From assembly GCA_046046915.1 (NCBI GenBank), contig JBJOIT010000010.1, positions 9,071 to 73,070 on the forward strand: a stretch of 64,000 nt of DNA. Direction: 5' to 3'. Numbering within the stretch: the first letter of the stretch is position 1; each line of letters starts with the position of its first letter. A program made the position numbers and the translations under genes. Under the pieces are notes generated by a model. That model saw nothing but the letters and a program-made list of their open reading frames with translations. It was not told where the DNA came from and searched no databases. This DNA is from JBEEJZ01 sp046046915. Lineage in GTDB: Bacteria; Pseudomonadota; Gammaproteobacteria; Burkholderiales; Burkholderiaceae_C. Shown here piece by piece: positions 24,217-32,612 of this stretch.

Positions 24217-25092
24217 TCAGGCTTGCGCGTTTTGCAAAGCGGCAATGCGTTCTTCGATGGGCGGGTGGGTGCTGAACAGTTGCCCGATGCCACCGGCAAT
24301 GCCCATGGCCGCCATACTCTTGGGCAACTCTGCCGGATGCATGCCACCCAGGCGGGCCAGAGCATTGATCATGGGCTGGCGCCGACCCATCAGCTGCGCA
24401 GCGCCCGCATCAGCGCGAAACTCACGCTGGCGGCTGAACCAGGCGACGATGATGGCGGCCAGAAAACCCAGCACGATGTCCAGCACGATCGTAGTGATCA
24501 TGTAGCCAATGCCTGGGCCGGTGTCGCGGTCATCGCCCTTGCGCAAAAAGCTGTCCACGGCATAGCCGATCACGCGGCTCAGGAACACCACAAAGGTGTT
24601 CATCACGCCCTGAATGAGCGTCATGGTGACCATGTCGCCATTGGCAATGTGGGCCACTTCGTGGCCAATCACGGCTTCGATTTCCTCGCGGGTCATGCCA
24701 CGAAGCAAGCCTGTGGACACAGCCACCAGTGCCGAATTCTTGAACGCACCCGTGGCAAAGGCATTAGGGTCGCCTTCAAAAATGCCCACCTCGGGCATGC
24801 CGATACCAGCCTTGTTGGCAAAACGAGCCACGGTCTCCACGATCCAGGCCTCGTCAGCATTGGCGGGTTGCTCAATGACGCGCACGCCCGAACTCCACTT
24901 GGCCACAGGCTTGCTGATCAAGAGCGAAATGATGGCGCCACCAAAGCCCATCACCAGGGCATAACCCAACAGGGCGCCCAGGTTCAGGCCGTTGGCCGTG
25001 AGGTAACGATTGACCCCCAGCAAATTGGCCACAATGCCCAACACCAGCACGACGGCAAGGTTGGTCATCACAAATAAAAGGATGCGTTTCAT
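24217..25092 (-). CDS. htpX: Membrane-bound zinc metalloprotease HtpX
   Basis: Inner-membrane M48 protease that helps degrade misfolded membrane proteins. The 291-residue product starts MKRILLFVMTNLAVV at ATG 25092 (the frame extends 15 codons upstream). Four hydrophobic segments are seen at about 5-25, 38-60, 155-178 and 190-213. The zinc motif HEVAH is at 144-148, and the third ligand Glu lies in the FRADAGAAQLMG region near 220. The C-terminal FSTHPPIEERIAAL is typical. It is last in a minus-strand run after pyrC and DUF3025, 114 bases from the latter, and is followed by a strong terminator. Confidence 0.96.
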   Translation of the reverse strand: MKRILLFVMTNLAVVLVLGIVANLLGVNRYLTANGLNLGALLGYALVMGFGGAIISLLISKPVAKWSSGVRVIEQPANADEAWIVETVARFANKAGIGMPEVGIFEGDPNAFATGAFKNSALVAVSTGLLRGMTREEIEAVIGHEVAHIANGDMVTMTLIQGVMNTFVVFLSRVIGYAVDSFLRKGDDRDTGPGIGYMITTIVLDIVLGFLAAIIVAWFSRQREFRADAGAAQLMGRRQPMINALARLGGMHPAELPKSMAAMGIAGGIGQLFSTHPPIEERIAALQNAQA

Positions 25093-25206
25093 GGTTGCTT
25101 TCTTGTAAGTACTCCGTGACGATCTCAGAAGAGCCACGGGTCAAAATGGTAAGGGCAGCGCTTCAAAATTCAAGCTTATTCGCCGGCATCCTCATGATTC
25201 GTGCGG

Positions 25207-25965
25207 TTAATCATGGGACGACACGGGCGCAAGACGGGGTGAGCGGAACACCGAGGCATCCGCATAAAAACCGGGGTGCGAGTTCTCCGGCCACCAACCC
25301 GGCACCCCCAGCACCGGCAAATGGGCAAAGGGTTTGCTGGCCAGCAATTCGGCGCTCAGTGCCTGGGCCAGCCACGCATCAACATCTTCTGGCGCCAAGT
25401 TTTCAGGTACGCGCAACACATGCGCGGTGATGGGCTTGCGCGGGGTGACCAGTTTTTCGAGCAGGGCATGGCCAAACAGGTGTAGCCTGGCCCGCGCCCA
25501 AAGCTGGCGATTCATCACCATGAGCGTGTTCCAGTCTTTGGTAACCAAGGCGTCCCAAAGGGCTTGTGGCGCCTGCAGCAGAGCGGCGTTTTCATCAAAC
25601 ACTGTGAGCGCATCACGCACGGCGCCACGCACCGGCCGCACGCCGCAGTGACGGATCTCGGCCATGTGCAACTCGTTCAAGCGGCGCTTGGTTTTGGGAA
25701 ACCGGTGCCAGCACAGGCCGTTGAAGAAATCGTGCAAGCCTTCACGTGTCGGGCAGCAGCTGGCCTCAAAAATATGCTTTTCGTAGGCTACGCCGGGCGG
25801 CAATGCCTCCTGCGGCACAAAGTGAACGGGGGCACCTCCCTTGCCATTGAGCGCGTCACACAAGCGCTGGCCCTGAGCCGACCGTAGCGCCACAGCCTGC
25901 CCCACCTCCCGCCAGGGGGCCAACCAAGGCTGGCACCAGTCAATCTCGGCTAGACCAGGCGCCAC
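25207..25965 (-). CDS. DUF3025 domain protein
   Basis: A 252-residue protein with the DUF3025 pattern: IDWCQPWLAPW near the start, YEKHIFEASCCPTREGLHDFFNGLCWHRFP in blocks at about 60-95, and VRDALTVFDENAALLQAP. The start is GTG 25965, which overlaps the pyrC 3' end by 16 bases, so the two are translationally coupled. The family is restricted to beta- and gammaproteobacteria and has no known function. Confidence 0.87.
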   Translation of the reverse strand: MAPGLAEIDWCQPWLAPWREVGQAVALRSAQGQRLCDALNGKGGAPVHFVPQEALPPGVAYEKHIFEASCCPTREGLHDFFNGLCWHRFPKTKRRLNELHMAEIRHCGVRPVRGAVRDALTVFDENAALLQAPQALWDALVTKDWNTLMVMNRQLWARARLHLFGHALLEKLVTPRKPITAHVLRVPENLAPEDVDAWLAQALSAELLASKPFAHLPVLGVPGWWPENSHPGFYADASVFRSPRLAPVSSHD

Positions 25966-26978
25966 GGCAGGGCTTCACCGGCGCGCAAAGGTTTCAGTTC
26001 GGCCTGGCCAAAGGCAAAGCTTTCGGGCGGGGTCCAGCTTTCGCGGCGCAAGGTGATGGTGCCCGTGTTGCGTGGCAGGCCGTAAAAGTCGGCACCGTTA
26101 AAACTGGCAAAGGCTTCGAGCTGGTCGAGTTTGCCCACCATATCAAAGGCCTCGGCATACATCTCGATAGCGGCATGTGCGGTGTAGCAGCCGGCGCAAC
26201 CGGTGGCGTGCTCTTTCAGGTGCGCGGGATGTGGTGCGCTGTCGGTCCCCAAAAAGAAACGCGTATTGCCGCTAGTAGCCGCTGCCAGCAAGGCCTGGCG
26301 GTGGGTCTCACGCTTGAGCACGGGCAGGCAGTAGTAGTGGGGCCGGATGCCGCCGGTGAAGATGGCGTTGCGGTTGTAAAGCAGGTGGTGCGCTGTCAGG
26401 GTGGCGCCGGTGTAGCGGTCCGCCTCGGCCACGTACTGTGCCGCCTCGGACGTGGTGATGTGCTCAAACACGATCTTGAGCTCGGGGAAATCACGGCGCA
26501 GCGGTATCAATTGCGTGTCGATGAATACCGCCTCACGGTCAAACAAATCAATCTCTGGAGAGGTGACTTCACCGTGCACCAGCAAGAGCATGCCGGCGCG
26601 CTGCATGGTCTCCAGTGTCTTGTAGGTTTTGCGGATGTCCGTCACGCCAGCATCACTGTTGGTGGTGGCACCAGCAGGATAGAGCTTGGCCGCCACCACG
26701 CCAGCGTCTTTGGCACGGGCGATTTCGTCAGCAGGCAGGTTGTCAGTAAGGTAGAGCGTCATCAAGGGCTCAAACGCAACACCGGCGGGCACAGCAGCCT
26801 GTATGCGATCGCGGTAAGCCACCGCCTGCGCTGCGGTGGTCACCGGCGGCTTCAGGTTGGGCATGATGATGGCGCGGCCAAACTGCGCCGCAGTGTGTGG
26901 CACCACGGTGTGCAGCGCGTCGCCATCACGCACATGCAGATGCCAATCGTCGGGTCGGGTCAGAGAGATTTGGTTCAT
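25950..26978 (-). CDS. pyrC: Dihydroorotase (class II)
   Basis: Zinc amidohydrolase that closes carbamoyl-aspartate to dihydroorotate in pyrimidine synthesis. The 342-residue protein has the first metal motif DDWHLHVRDG (His13, His15), the MPNLKPPV block, Lys96-region AAKLYPAG that carries the bridging carboxylated lysine, HGEV, ITTSEA and the active Asp in GTDSAPH. Length and order match E. coli PyrC (348). The LysR gene lies 45 bases upstream on the same strand. Confidence 0.96.
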   Translation of the reverse strand: MNQISLTRPDDWHLHVRDGDALHTVVPHTAAQFGRAIIMPNLKPPVTTAAQAVAYRDRIQAAVPAGVAFEPLMTLYLTDNLPADEIARAKDAGVVAAKLYPAGATTNSDAGVTDIRKTYKTLETMQRAGMLLLVHGEVTSPEIDLFDREAVFIDTQLIPLRRDFPELKIVFEHITTSEAAQYVAEADRYTGATLTAHHLLYNRNAIFTGGIRPHYYCLPVLKRETHRQALLAAATSGNTRFFLGTDSAPHPAHLKEHATGCAGCYTAHAAIEMYAEAFDMVGKLDQLEAFASFNGADFYGLPRNTGTITLRRESWTPPESFAFGQAELKPLRAGEALPWRLV

Positions 26979-27023
26979 GACGGCATTGTCCCAAATGCGG
27001 CAAGGGCTCGGCTCCGGAGTCCT

Positions 27024-28046
27024 TCAAGCCGCTTGGTTAGCGTCGTCAGTACCGGTTGTGGCGGCAGATTGCCGCAAAAAATCCCACAGGGCCTGTGCAC
27101 TGCCTTTGGGCGCCGGGCCGGGGGCGCTGTGGCGGCGCGCCGCACCTCGCAGTTGGCTCGCGGCGGAGTCTTGCGGCGAACGTGTGGCTGGCCTTTCGCG
27201 ACAGGCGCGTATGTCCATCACGACCTCCAGGGCTCGGGCATGGGCCGGCTGGGCGCTTACCAAACGGCCGGCGCTCAGGTCGGCCTGCACCGCACTGTGG
27301 GGCAAAAATGCAATGCCATGCCCTTGTAGTGCCATGGCTTTAAGACCCTCTGCCATGTCAGTTTCATAGACCTGCTCCAAGTGCATCGCCACGCCTGCGT
27401 CCTTGAGCATTAAATCCACCATTTGCCCAAGGTAAGCACCCGGCGCGTAAGCCAAGTAGGGCAAGGGCTGCTCGGGTCGCCCCGGCAAACGGAACAAGGG
27501 GGCACCATCGGCATCGGGTTTCGCATAAGGTGCCAGGGTTTCCGTGCCCAGGCTCACCATGTCGTAGCGCTGTGAGTCCAGCTGAAACGGTTGCGACGGG
27601 TGGTGGTACGCCACCAACACATCGCAACTGCCATCCACCACGCGCATGACGGCATCGTGCACGTTCAAGGCCGACAAGCGGCTTTTGATGGGTCCAAACG
27701 CCACCCGCAACTGCGACAGCCAGGCTGGAAAAAAAGTGAACGCCAGCGTGTGCGGCACCGCAAATTCAATCACGTCCTGACCCGCAGCCGTTTGCCCGCG
27801 CAGCATGGTACGCGTGTTTTGCAGCGCCTGGAGCATCTCCAGCGACTGGTCATACAGCGTCTCGCCCGCAGGCGTGAGCCGCGTGGGATAACTGCTGCGA
27901 TCCACCAGATCGGTGCCCGCCCATGCCTCCAGCGACTGGATGCGCCGCGAAAACGCCGGCTGCGTGACATGCCGCAGCTGTGCCGACCGACTGAAACTGC
28001 GCGTTTCAGCCAGGGAGACGAAATCTTCGAGCCACTTGGTGTCCAT
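27024..28046 (-). CDS. LysR-type regulator, HypT/YjiE-like
   Basis: A 340-residue LysR protein. The N-terminal HTH (MDTKWLEDFVSLAETRSFSR then QPAFSRRIQSLE) closely resembles HypT, the hypochlorite-responsive regulator of E. coli. The effector domain spans about 90-290. A Pro/Ala/Arg-rich insertion (about 283-315, ending before ALWDFLRQ) extends the C-terminus compared with HypT. It starts 6 bases after the ABC exporter stop, so both are probably co-transcribed, and it precedes pyrC by 45 bases. HypT senses oxidants through methionine oxidation; whether that applies here is inference. Confidence 0.85.
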   Translation of the reverse strand: MDTKWLEDFVSLAETRSFSRSAQLRHVTQPAFSRRIQSLEAWAGTDLVDRSSYPTRLTPAGETLYDQSLEMLQALQNTRTMLRGQTAAGQDVIEFAVPHTLAFTFFPAWLSQLRVAFGPIKSRLSALNVHDAVMRVVDGSCDVLVAYHHPSQPFQLDSQRYDMVSLGTETLAPYAKPDADGAPLFRLPGRPEQPLPYLAYAPGAYLGQMVDLMLKDAGVAMHLEQVYETDMAEGLKAMALQGHGIAFLPHSAVQADLSAGRLVSAQPAHARALEVVMDIRACRERPATRSPQDSAASQLRGAARRHSAPGPAPKGSAQALWDFLRQSAATTGTDDANQAA

Positions 28047-28052
28047 GAGAAA

Positions 28053-29912
28053 TTATGCGTCGCCGCCTTGCTGTTGCAAGGCCCACATCTGTGCGTAGCG
28101 CCCCTGCGCAGCCAGCAGGGCGGCGTGCTTGCCGCGTTCCACGATGCGCCCGGCATCCAGCACCAAAATCTCATGCGCATCGACCACGGTGGACAAGCGA
28201 TGTGCGATCACCAAGGTGGTCTTGTTGCGGGCAGCTTGTTGCAGCTCGGCCTGGATGGCGCGTTCGTTGGCGGAATCCAGCGCTGAGGTGGCTTCATCAA
28301 AGATCAGGATGGGCGGGTTCTTGAGCAGGGTGCGGGCAATGGCCACGCGCTGTTTTTCGCCGCCGGAGAGCTTGAGCCCGCGCTCGCCCACCATGGTCTC
28401 ATAGCCCTTGGGCGTGCCGGCAATGAAGTCATGGATGTGGGCGGCCCGCGCCGCCTGCTCCACCTCTTCCCGGCTGGCACCGGGTCGGCCGTAGGCAATG
28501 TTGTACTGCACCGTGTCGTTGAAAAGCACCGTGTCCTGCGGCACGATGCCGATGGCCTGACGCACGCTGGCCTGGGTCACCTGTTTGATATCCTGCCCAG
28601 CCATCAGGATGCGACCGCCTTCGCTGGCATTGCTCACGTCGTAAAAACGGAACAGCAGGCGCGCCAGAGTGGATTTGCCCGACCCCGAAGGCCCCACCAC
28701 CGCCACCGTTTTGCCTGCCGGAATCTCGAAACTGACCTGTTGCAGGATGGGTCGACTGGGATCGTAGGAAAAACTCACGTTCTCGAAACGCACGCTCACC
28801 GACCCTTCTGGTGACTGGTTCAGCCCCTTTGCCAGCGTCAAGGGCTGCGCACCCAGCACATCGGCAATCTCGCGCTCGCGCTCCATGAGGGTGAACATCT
28901 TGTCCAGGTCAGTCAAGCTTTGTTTGATCTCGCGGTAGATGACCCCCAAAAAGTTGAGCGGAATATAGAGCTGGATCATGAAGGCGTTGACCATCACCAG
29001 GTCGCCCAGCGTCATGCGGCCATCCACCACGCCTTGGGTGGCACGCCACAACATGGCCACCAAACCGGTCGCGATGATGAGCTGCTGCCCGGTGTTGAGC
29101 AGGGACAGCGTGGTCTGGCTCTTGAGTCGGGCACGGCGCAAGCGCTCCAGGCTTTCGTCGTAGCGCTGGGCTTCAAAGCCCTCGTTGTTGAAGTACTTGA
29201 CCGTCTCGTAATTCAGGAGCGAATCCACCGCCTTGGTGTGCGCAGCCGAGTCAAACTCGTTGGCCTGACGCCGGAATTGGGTGCGCCACTCGGTCAGCTT
29301 GAAGGTGAACAAGATGTAGAGCGCAAGCGCGGCCAACGTGATCCAGGCAAACCATGGGTCGAACTGGATGCCCAAAATACCCAGTACCAGCACCACCTCG
29401 ATCAGTGTGGGAAAGATGCTGAACAGTGAATAAGAGATCAGCGACTCAATGCCGCGCACGCCGCGCTCAATATCGCGCGTCATGCCGCCGGTTTGCCGCT
29501 CCAGGTGAAAGCGCAGGCTCAGGGCGTGCAGGTGCTCAAAGGTTTGCAGAGCGATGTTTCGTGCAGCCCCCTGGGTGGCTTTGGCAAACACCAGTTCGCG
29601 CAACTCGGTAAACAGCGTAGTGCACAAGCGCAGCGCCCCGTAGGCCAGCAAGAGGGCCGCCGGCACCACCAACAACGCCTGTGGATCACCAGGCTTGAGG
29701 GTCATGCTGTCCACCAGCTGCTTGAGCAGCAAAGGTACGCCCACACTGGCCAGTTTGGCGCCCACCATAAAAACCAGCGCTGCGATCACGCGCCATTTGT
29801 AGGCCCACAGATAAGGAAAAAGGCGCCGCAGGGTGGCCCAGTCGGTACGCGGCTCGGGGGCACTGTTGCCCGCTTGGGGAGGTGGGCTGGAGAGATCGCC
29901 GCGATGGCGCAT
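28053..29912 (-). CDS. ABC exporter (fused permease-ATPase), Atm1/HMT family
   Basis: A 619-residue half-transporter that should work as a homodimer in the inner membrane. Six membrane segments fill about 35-330; the ATPase domain has Walker A GPSGSGKST near 415, the signature LSGGEKQRVAIARTLL near 520, and Walker B ILIFDEATSALD. The permease region carries TVKYFNNEGFEAQRYDE and the ERQTGGMTRDIERG block, hallmarks of Atm1-type exporters of glutathione-linked sulfur or heavy metals (mitochondrial Atm1, bacterial NaAtm1). Lipid A exporter MsbA is less likely on these motifs. It heads the minus-strand run leading to LysR and pyrC and is divergent from the thioesterase gene. Confidence 0.9.
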   Translation of the reverse strand: MRHRGDLSSPPPQAGNSAPEPRTDWATLRRLFPYLWAYKWRVIAALVFMVGAKLASVGVPLLLKQLVDSMTLKPGDPQALLVVPAALLLAYGALRLCTTLFTELRELVFAKATQGAARNIALQTFEHLHALSLRFHLERQTGGMTRDIERGVRGIESLISYSLFSIFPTLIEVVLVLGILGIQFDPWFAWITLAALALYILFTFKLTEWRTQFRRQANEFDSAAHTKAVDSLLNYETVKYFNNEGFEAQRYDESLERLRRARLKSQTTLSLLNTGQQLIIATGLVAMLWRATQGVVDGRMTLGDLVMVNAFMIQLYIPLNFLGVIYREIKQSLTDLDKMFTLMEREREIADVLGAQPLTLAKGLNQSPEGSVSVRFENVSFSYDPSRPILQQVSFEIPAGKTVAVVGPSGSGKSTLARLLFRFYDVSNASEGGRILMAGQDIKQVTQASVRQAIGIVPQDTVLFNDTVQYNIAYGRPGASREEVEQAARAAHIHDFIAGTPKGYETMVGERGLKLSGGEKQRVAIARTLLKNPPILIFDEATSALDSANERAIQAELQQAARNKTTLVIAHRLSTVVDAHEILVLDAGRIVERGKHAALLAAQGRYAQMWALQQQGGDA

Positions 29913-29951
29913 GAGGATAATCCTTTGTGTTTCTAAACCGTGATTGTGTCT

Positions 29952-30395
29952 ATGTCTACCGATTCAAACGACGCCAGCCGCACCGACGCGCGCATTAACG
30001 CCCAAACCCAGGTGGAACTTCCCACCGACCAAACCCTGGTCCTCAAGGTCATTCCCATGCCCGCCGACTGCAATGCCAACGGCGATATTTTTGGCGGCTG
30101 GGTCATGGCGCAGGTGGACGTGGCTGGCTCGGTGCTGCCCTACCGCTACGCCAAAGGGCGCATGGCCACAGTGGCGGTGAACGAATTTATCTTCAAACAG
30201 CCGGTGCGGGTGGGCGACATCCTGTCGTTTTTTGCCAAGATCGTGCGGGTGGGCCGAACCTCTATCACCGTGCAGGTCGAAGTCTTCGCCGAACGCCACA
30301 CGGACCAGGGGCACTATGTGAAGGTGACCCAGGCGGTGCTGACCTACGTGGCCATCGACGAGGCCGGCCAGCCCCGCCCCTTGCCGGGGCGCTGA
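29952..30395 (+). CDS. Acyl-CoA thioesterase, YciA-like hotdog family
   Basis: A 147-residue hotdog-fold enzyme that hydrolyses acyl-CoA esters. The family signature is clear: MPADCNANGDIFGGWVMAQ (catalytic Asp in GDIFGG), AGSVLPYRYAKGR, TVAVNEFIFKQPVRVGD and GRTSITVQVEV. ATG 29952 is preferred; GTG codons 12 and 6 bases upstream are in frame and none of them has a clear ribosome site. It converges on the enoyl-CoA hydratase gene with 7 bases between stops, next to the beta-oxidation operon, and may recycle CoA from it. Confidence 0.88.
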   Translation: MSTDSNDASRTDARINAQTQVELPTDQTLVLKVIPMPADCNANGDIFGGWVMAQVDVAGSVLPYRYAKGRMATVAVNEFIFKQPVRVGDILSFFAKIVRVGRTSITVQVEVFAERHTDQGHYVKVTQAVLTYVAIDEAGQPRPLPGR

Positions 30396-30402
30396 GGCAA
30401 GC

Positions 30403-31167
30403 TCAAAGTTTGGAGAAGTCAGGCTTGCGCTTTTCCATGAAGGCGCCAAAGGCTTCCAACGCTGCCGGCTCGCGCAGCAGTCTGCCAAAGCTCTCGGCTT
30501 CCAGCGCCATTTGCTGACGCACCCCGGCTGCGCCGCCCTGTTTCATCAGGCGCTTGGTGGCCATCAGGGAGGTGGTGGGTTTGGCCGCCAGCTTGCGGGC
30601 CTGCGCCTGGGCCAGGTCATTAGCCTCGGTAGGCGGCACGATGCGGTTGACCAGGCCCACTTCCAAGGCCGCTTCAGCCATGAAGGGCTCGCCCAGCAAC
30701 AGGGCCTCGGCGGCGCGGTGGTAGCCCATCATCTGCGGCACCAACAGGCTGGATGCTGCCTCGGGGCAGAGACCCAGATTGACAAAAGGCATCGAAAACG
30801 CGGCGTTGTCGCCAGCGTAGACCAGGTCGCAATGAAAAAGCATGGTGGTGCCCACGCCCACCGCTGGGCCGCACACCGCGGCAATCACAGGCTTGGGGCA
30901 GTCGGCTAAAGCGTGCAAAAACTGAAACACCGGTGCGTCCACACTGCTGGGCGGGTTGGCCAGAAAGTCAGCGATGTCGTTGCCGGCGCAAAAAATGCTG
31001 GCGTGCCCCTGAAACACCACGCAGCGTACCGCCGGGTCGGCCTGGGCGGCCAGCAGGCCATCGGCCAGCGCCGAGTACATGGCTGCCGTCATGGAATTTT
31101 TCTTGTCCAAACGGTTGATGGTGAGGGTGCACACACCGGCTTCGGTGTTGATGAGGATGTCGCTCAT
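30403..31167 (-). CDS. Enoyl-CoA hydratase/isomerase family protein
   Basis: Crotonase-fold enzyme of 254 residues. The oxyanion-hole blocks are FQGHASIFCAGNDIADF (about 58-74) and CGPAVGVGTTMLFHCDLVYA (about 105-124), with MPFVNLGLCPEAASS following; the last carries a Glu at a catalytic position. ATG 31167 begins the conserved MSDILINTEAGVCTLTINR region. It is the last gene of the beta-oxidation operon, 40 bases after the thiolase. The hydratase function for the operon may be shared with the C-terminal domain of the fadB-like protein, so this one could act as isomerase. Confidence 0.9.
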   Translation of the reverse strand: MSDILINTEAGVCTLTINRLDKKNSMTAAMYSALADGLLAAQADPAVRCVVFQGHASIFCAGNDIADFLANPPSSVDAPVFQFLHALADCPKPVIAAVCGPAVGVGTTMLFHCDLVYAGDNAAFSMPFVNLGLCPEAASSLLVPQMMGYHRAAEALLLGEPFMAEAALEVGLVNRIVPPTEANDLAQAQARKLAAKPTTSLMATKRLMKQGGAAGVRQQMALEAESFGRLLREPAALEAFGAFMEKRKPDFSKL

Positions 31168-31207
31168 GGTGAATTTTCTGTGGATGAAATCTGGATAAAA
31201 AAGGGGG

Positions 31208-32404
31208 TCAGACCCGTTCAAAAATGCCGGCAGCGCCCTGGCCCATGCCGACGCACATGGTGACCATGCCGTACTTGAGCTGGCGACGGCGCAGAGCATG
31301 CACCACTGTGGCGGCGCGGATAGCACCGGTAGCGCCCAGGGGATGACCCAGTGCAATGGCGCCGCCCAGCGGATTGACCTTGGCTGCGTTCAAGCCCAGT
31401 GTTTGCATCACCGCCAGTGATTGCGCGGCAAAGGCCTCGTTCAACTCGAACCAGTCGATGTCGTCCTGCCTCAGGCCAGCTGAGCCCAAAGCCGCAGGTA
31501 TGGCCTCGATAGGACCTATACCCATGATGTGCGGGGGCACACCTTTGCTGGCAAAGCTGACGAAGCGGGCCAAGGGTTGCAGGCCGAAGCGCTTGACCGC
31601 CGCCTCGCTGGCCAAAATCAGCGCGCCGGCGCCGTCTGACGTTTGAGAGCTGTTGCCCGCCGTCACACTGCCACGCGCGGCAAACACGGTCTTGAGTTTG
31701 GCCAGACCTTCCAGACTGGTGTCGGGCCGCGCCCCTTCGTCTAGAGACACGGTCCGGGTGTGCAGGGTGACTTCGCCGGTGGCCAGATCGGGCGCGCGCT
31801 CGGTCACTTCCACCGGGGTGATCTCGTCGGCAAACTCGCCGGCCTGCATGGCCACCAAGGCCTTTTGGTGCGACTGCACGGCAAACGCATCCTGCTGCTC
31901 GCGAGAGACCTTCCATTGCTGGGCCACCTTCTCGGCGGTCAGCCCCATGCCGTAGGCTATGCCCACGTTCTCATCGTTGGCAAACATGGCCGGCGACAGC
32001 GAGGGCGCATTGCCCATCATGGGCACCAGGCTCATGCTTTCAACGCCGGCCGCGATCATCACATCGGCCTCGCCCACGCGGATACGGTCGGCCGCCATCT
32101 GGATGGCGCTCAGACCTGAAGCACAAAAGCGGTTGACCGTGACCCCGCCAACGCTGTTGGGCAGGCCCGCCAGCACAGCACCAATGCGGGCAATATTGAG
32201 GCCCTGCTGCGCCTCGGGAATGGCGCAGCCGCACACGATATCCTCAATGGCCTGCCGGTCCAGCGTAGGCACTTGTGCCAAAGCTCCCTGCAACGCCCGC
32301 ACCAGCAGCTCATCGGGCCGGGTGTGCCTGAAAAACCCCCGGTGCGAACGCCCGATAGGCGTGCGCGTGGCGGCAACAATGTAGGCGTCCTGAACTTGTT
32401 TCAT
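31208..32404 (-). CDS. Acetyl-CoA C-acyltransferase (3-ketoacyl-CoA thiolase, FadA-like)
   Basis: Cleaves 3-ketoacyl-CoA with CoA in the last beta-oxidation step. The 398-residue product has the nucleophile Cys94 in VNRFCASGLSA, the GHPLGATGA block near 355, and the C-terminal CVGMGQGAAG with the acid/base cysteine near 384. Residue counts match the thiolase family. An AGGA ribosome site precedes ATG 32404. It lies 204 bases after the fadB-like gene; that interval holds a structured element. Biosynthetic beta-ketothiolase (PhaA) is less likely given the operon. Confidence 0.93.
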   Translation of the reverse strand: MKQVQDAYIVAATRTPIGRSHRGFFRHTRPDELLVRALQGALAQVPTLDRQAIEDIVCGCAIPEAQQGLNIARIGAVLAGLPNSVGGVTVNRFCASGLSAIQMAADRIRVGEADVMIAAGVESMSLVPMMGNAPSLSPAMFANDENVGIAYGMGLTAEKVAQQWKVSREQQDAFAVQSHQKALVAMQAGEFADEITPVEVTERAPDLATGEVTLHTRTVSLDEGARPDTSLEGLAKLKTVFAARGSVTAGNSSQTSDGAGALILASEAAVKRFGLQPLARFVSFASKGVPPHIMGIGPIEAIPAALGSAGLRQDDIDWFELNEAFAAQSLAVMQTLGLNAAKVNPLGGAIALGHPLGATGAIRAATVVHALRRRQLKYGMVTMCVGMGQGAAGIFERV

Positions 32405-32482
32405 TTCGTTTTCCTATGGGCTATTTGGCGCCAAATCGACCAATGGCAGGCCGGCTCTCAAATCAATGTCCAATGTTCGTGA

Positions 32483-32612
32483 TTGAGCTAGCGTAGCGAG
32501 GAGCCAGAAGGCGAGGCGCGGGTGCCCGGAAAACACCGGAGCGTACTTCCTGTACGTGAGGATGGTTTCTGGGCTGCAACGACGCATGCTGGCTCCGCAG
32601 TCGCTAGATCAA
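32483..32612. repeat. Structured intergenic element with long imperfect inverted repeat, between fadB- and fadA-like genes
   Basis: Outer arms TTGAGCTAGCG...GAGCCAG (32483-32509) and CTGGCTC...CGCTAGATCAA (32589-32612) pair at 17 or more of about 24 positions. Inside lie GGTG/CACC (32521-32537) and CGTAC/GTACG (32542-32556) hairpins. In the operon sense (minus strand) the first arm starts on the stop codon of the fadB-like gene. There is no T-run. It could be an mRNA processing or stability element, a leader of the thiolase gene, or a dispersed intergenic repeat; I cannot tell without a genome search. Confidence 0.6.
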
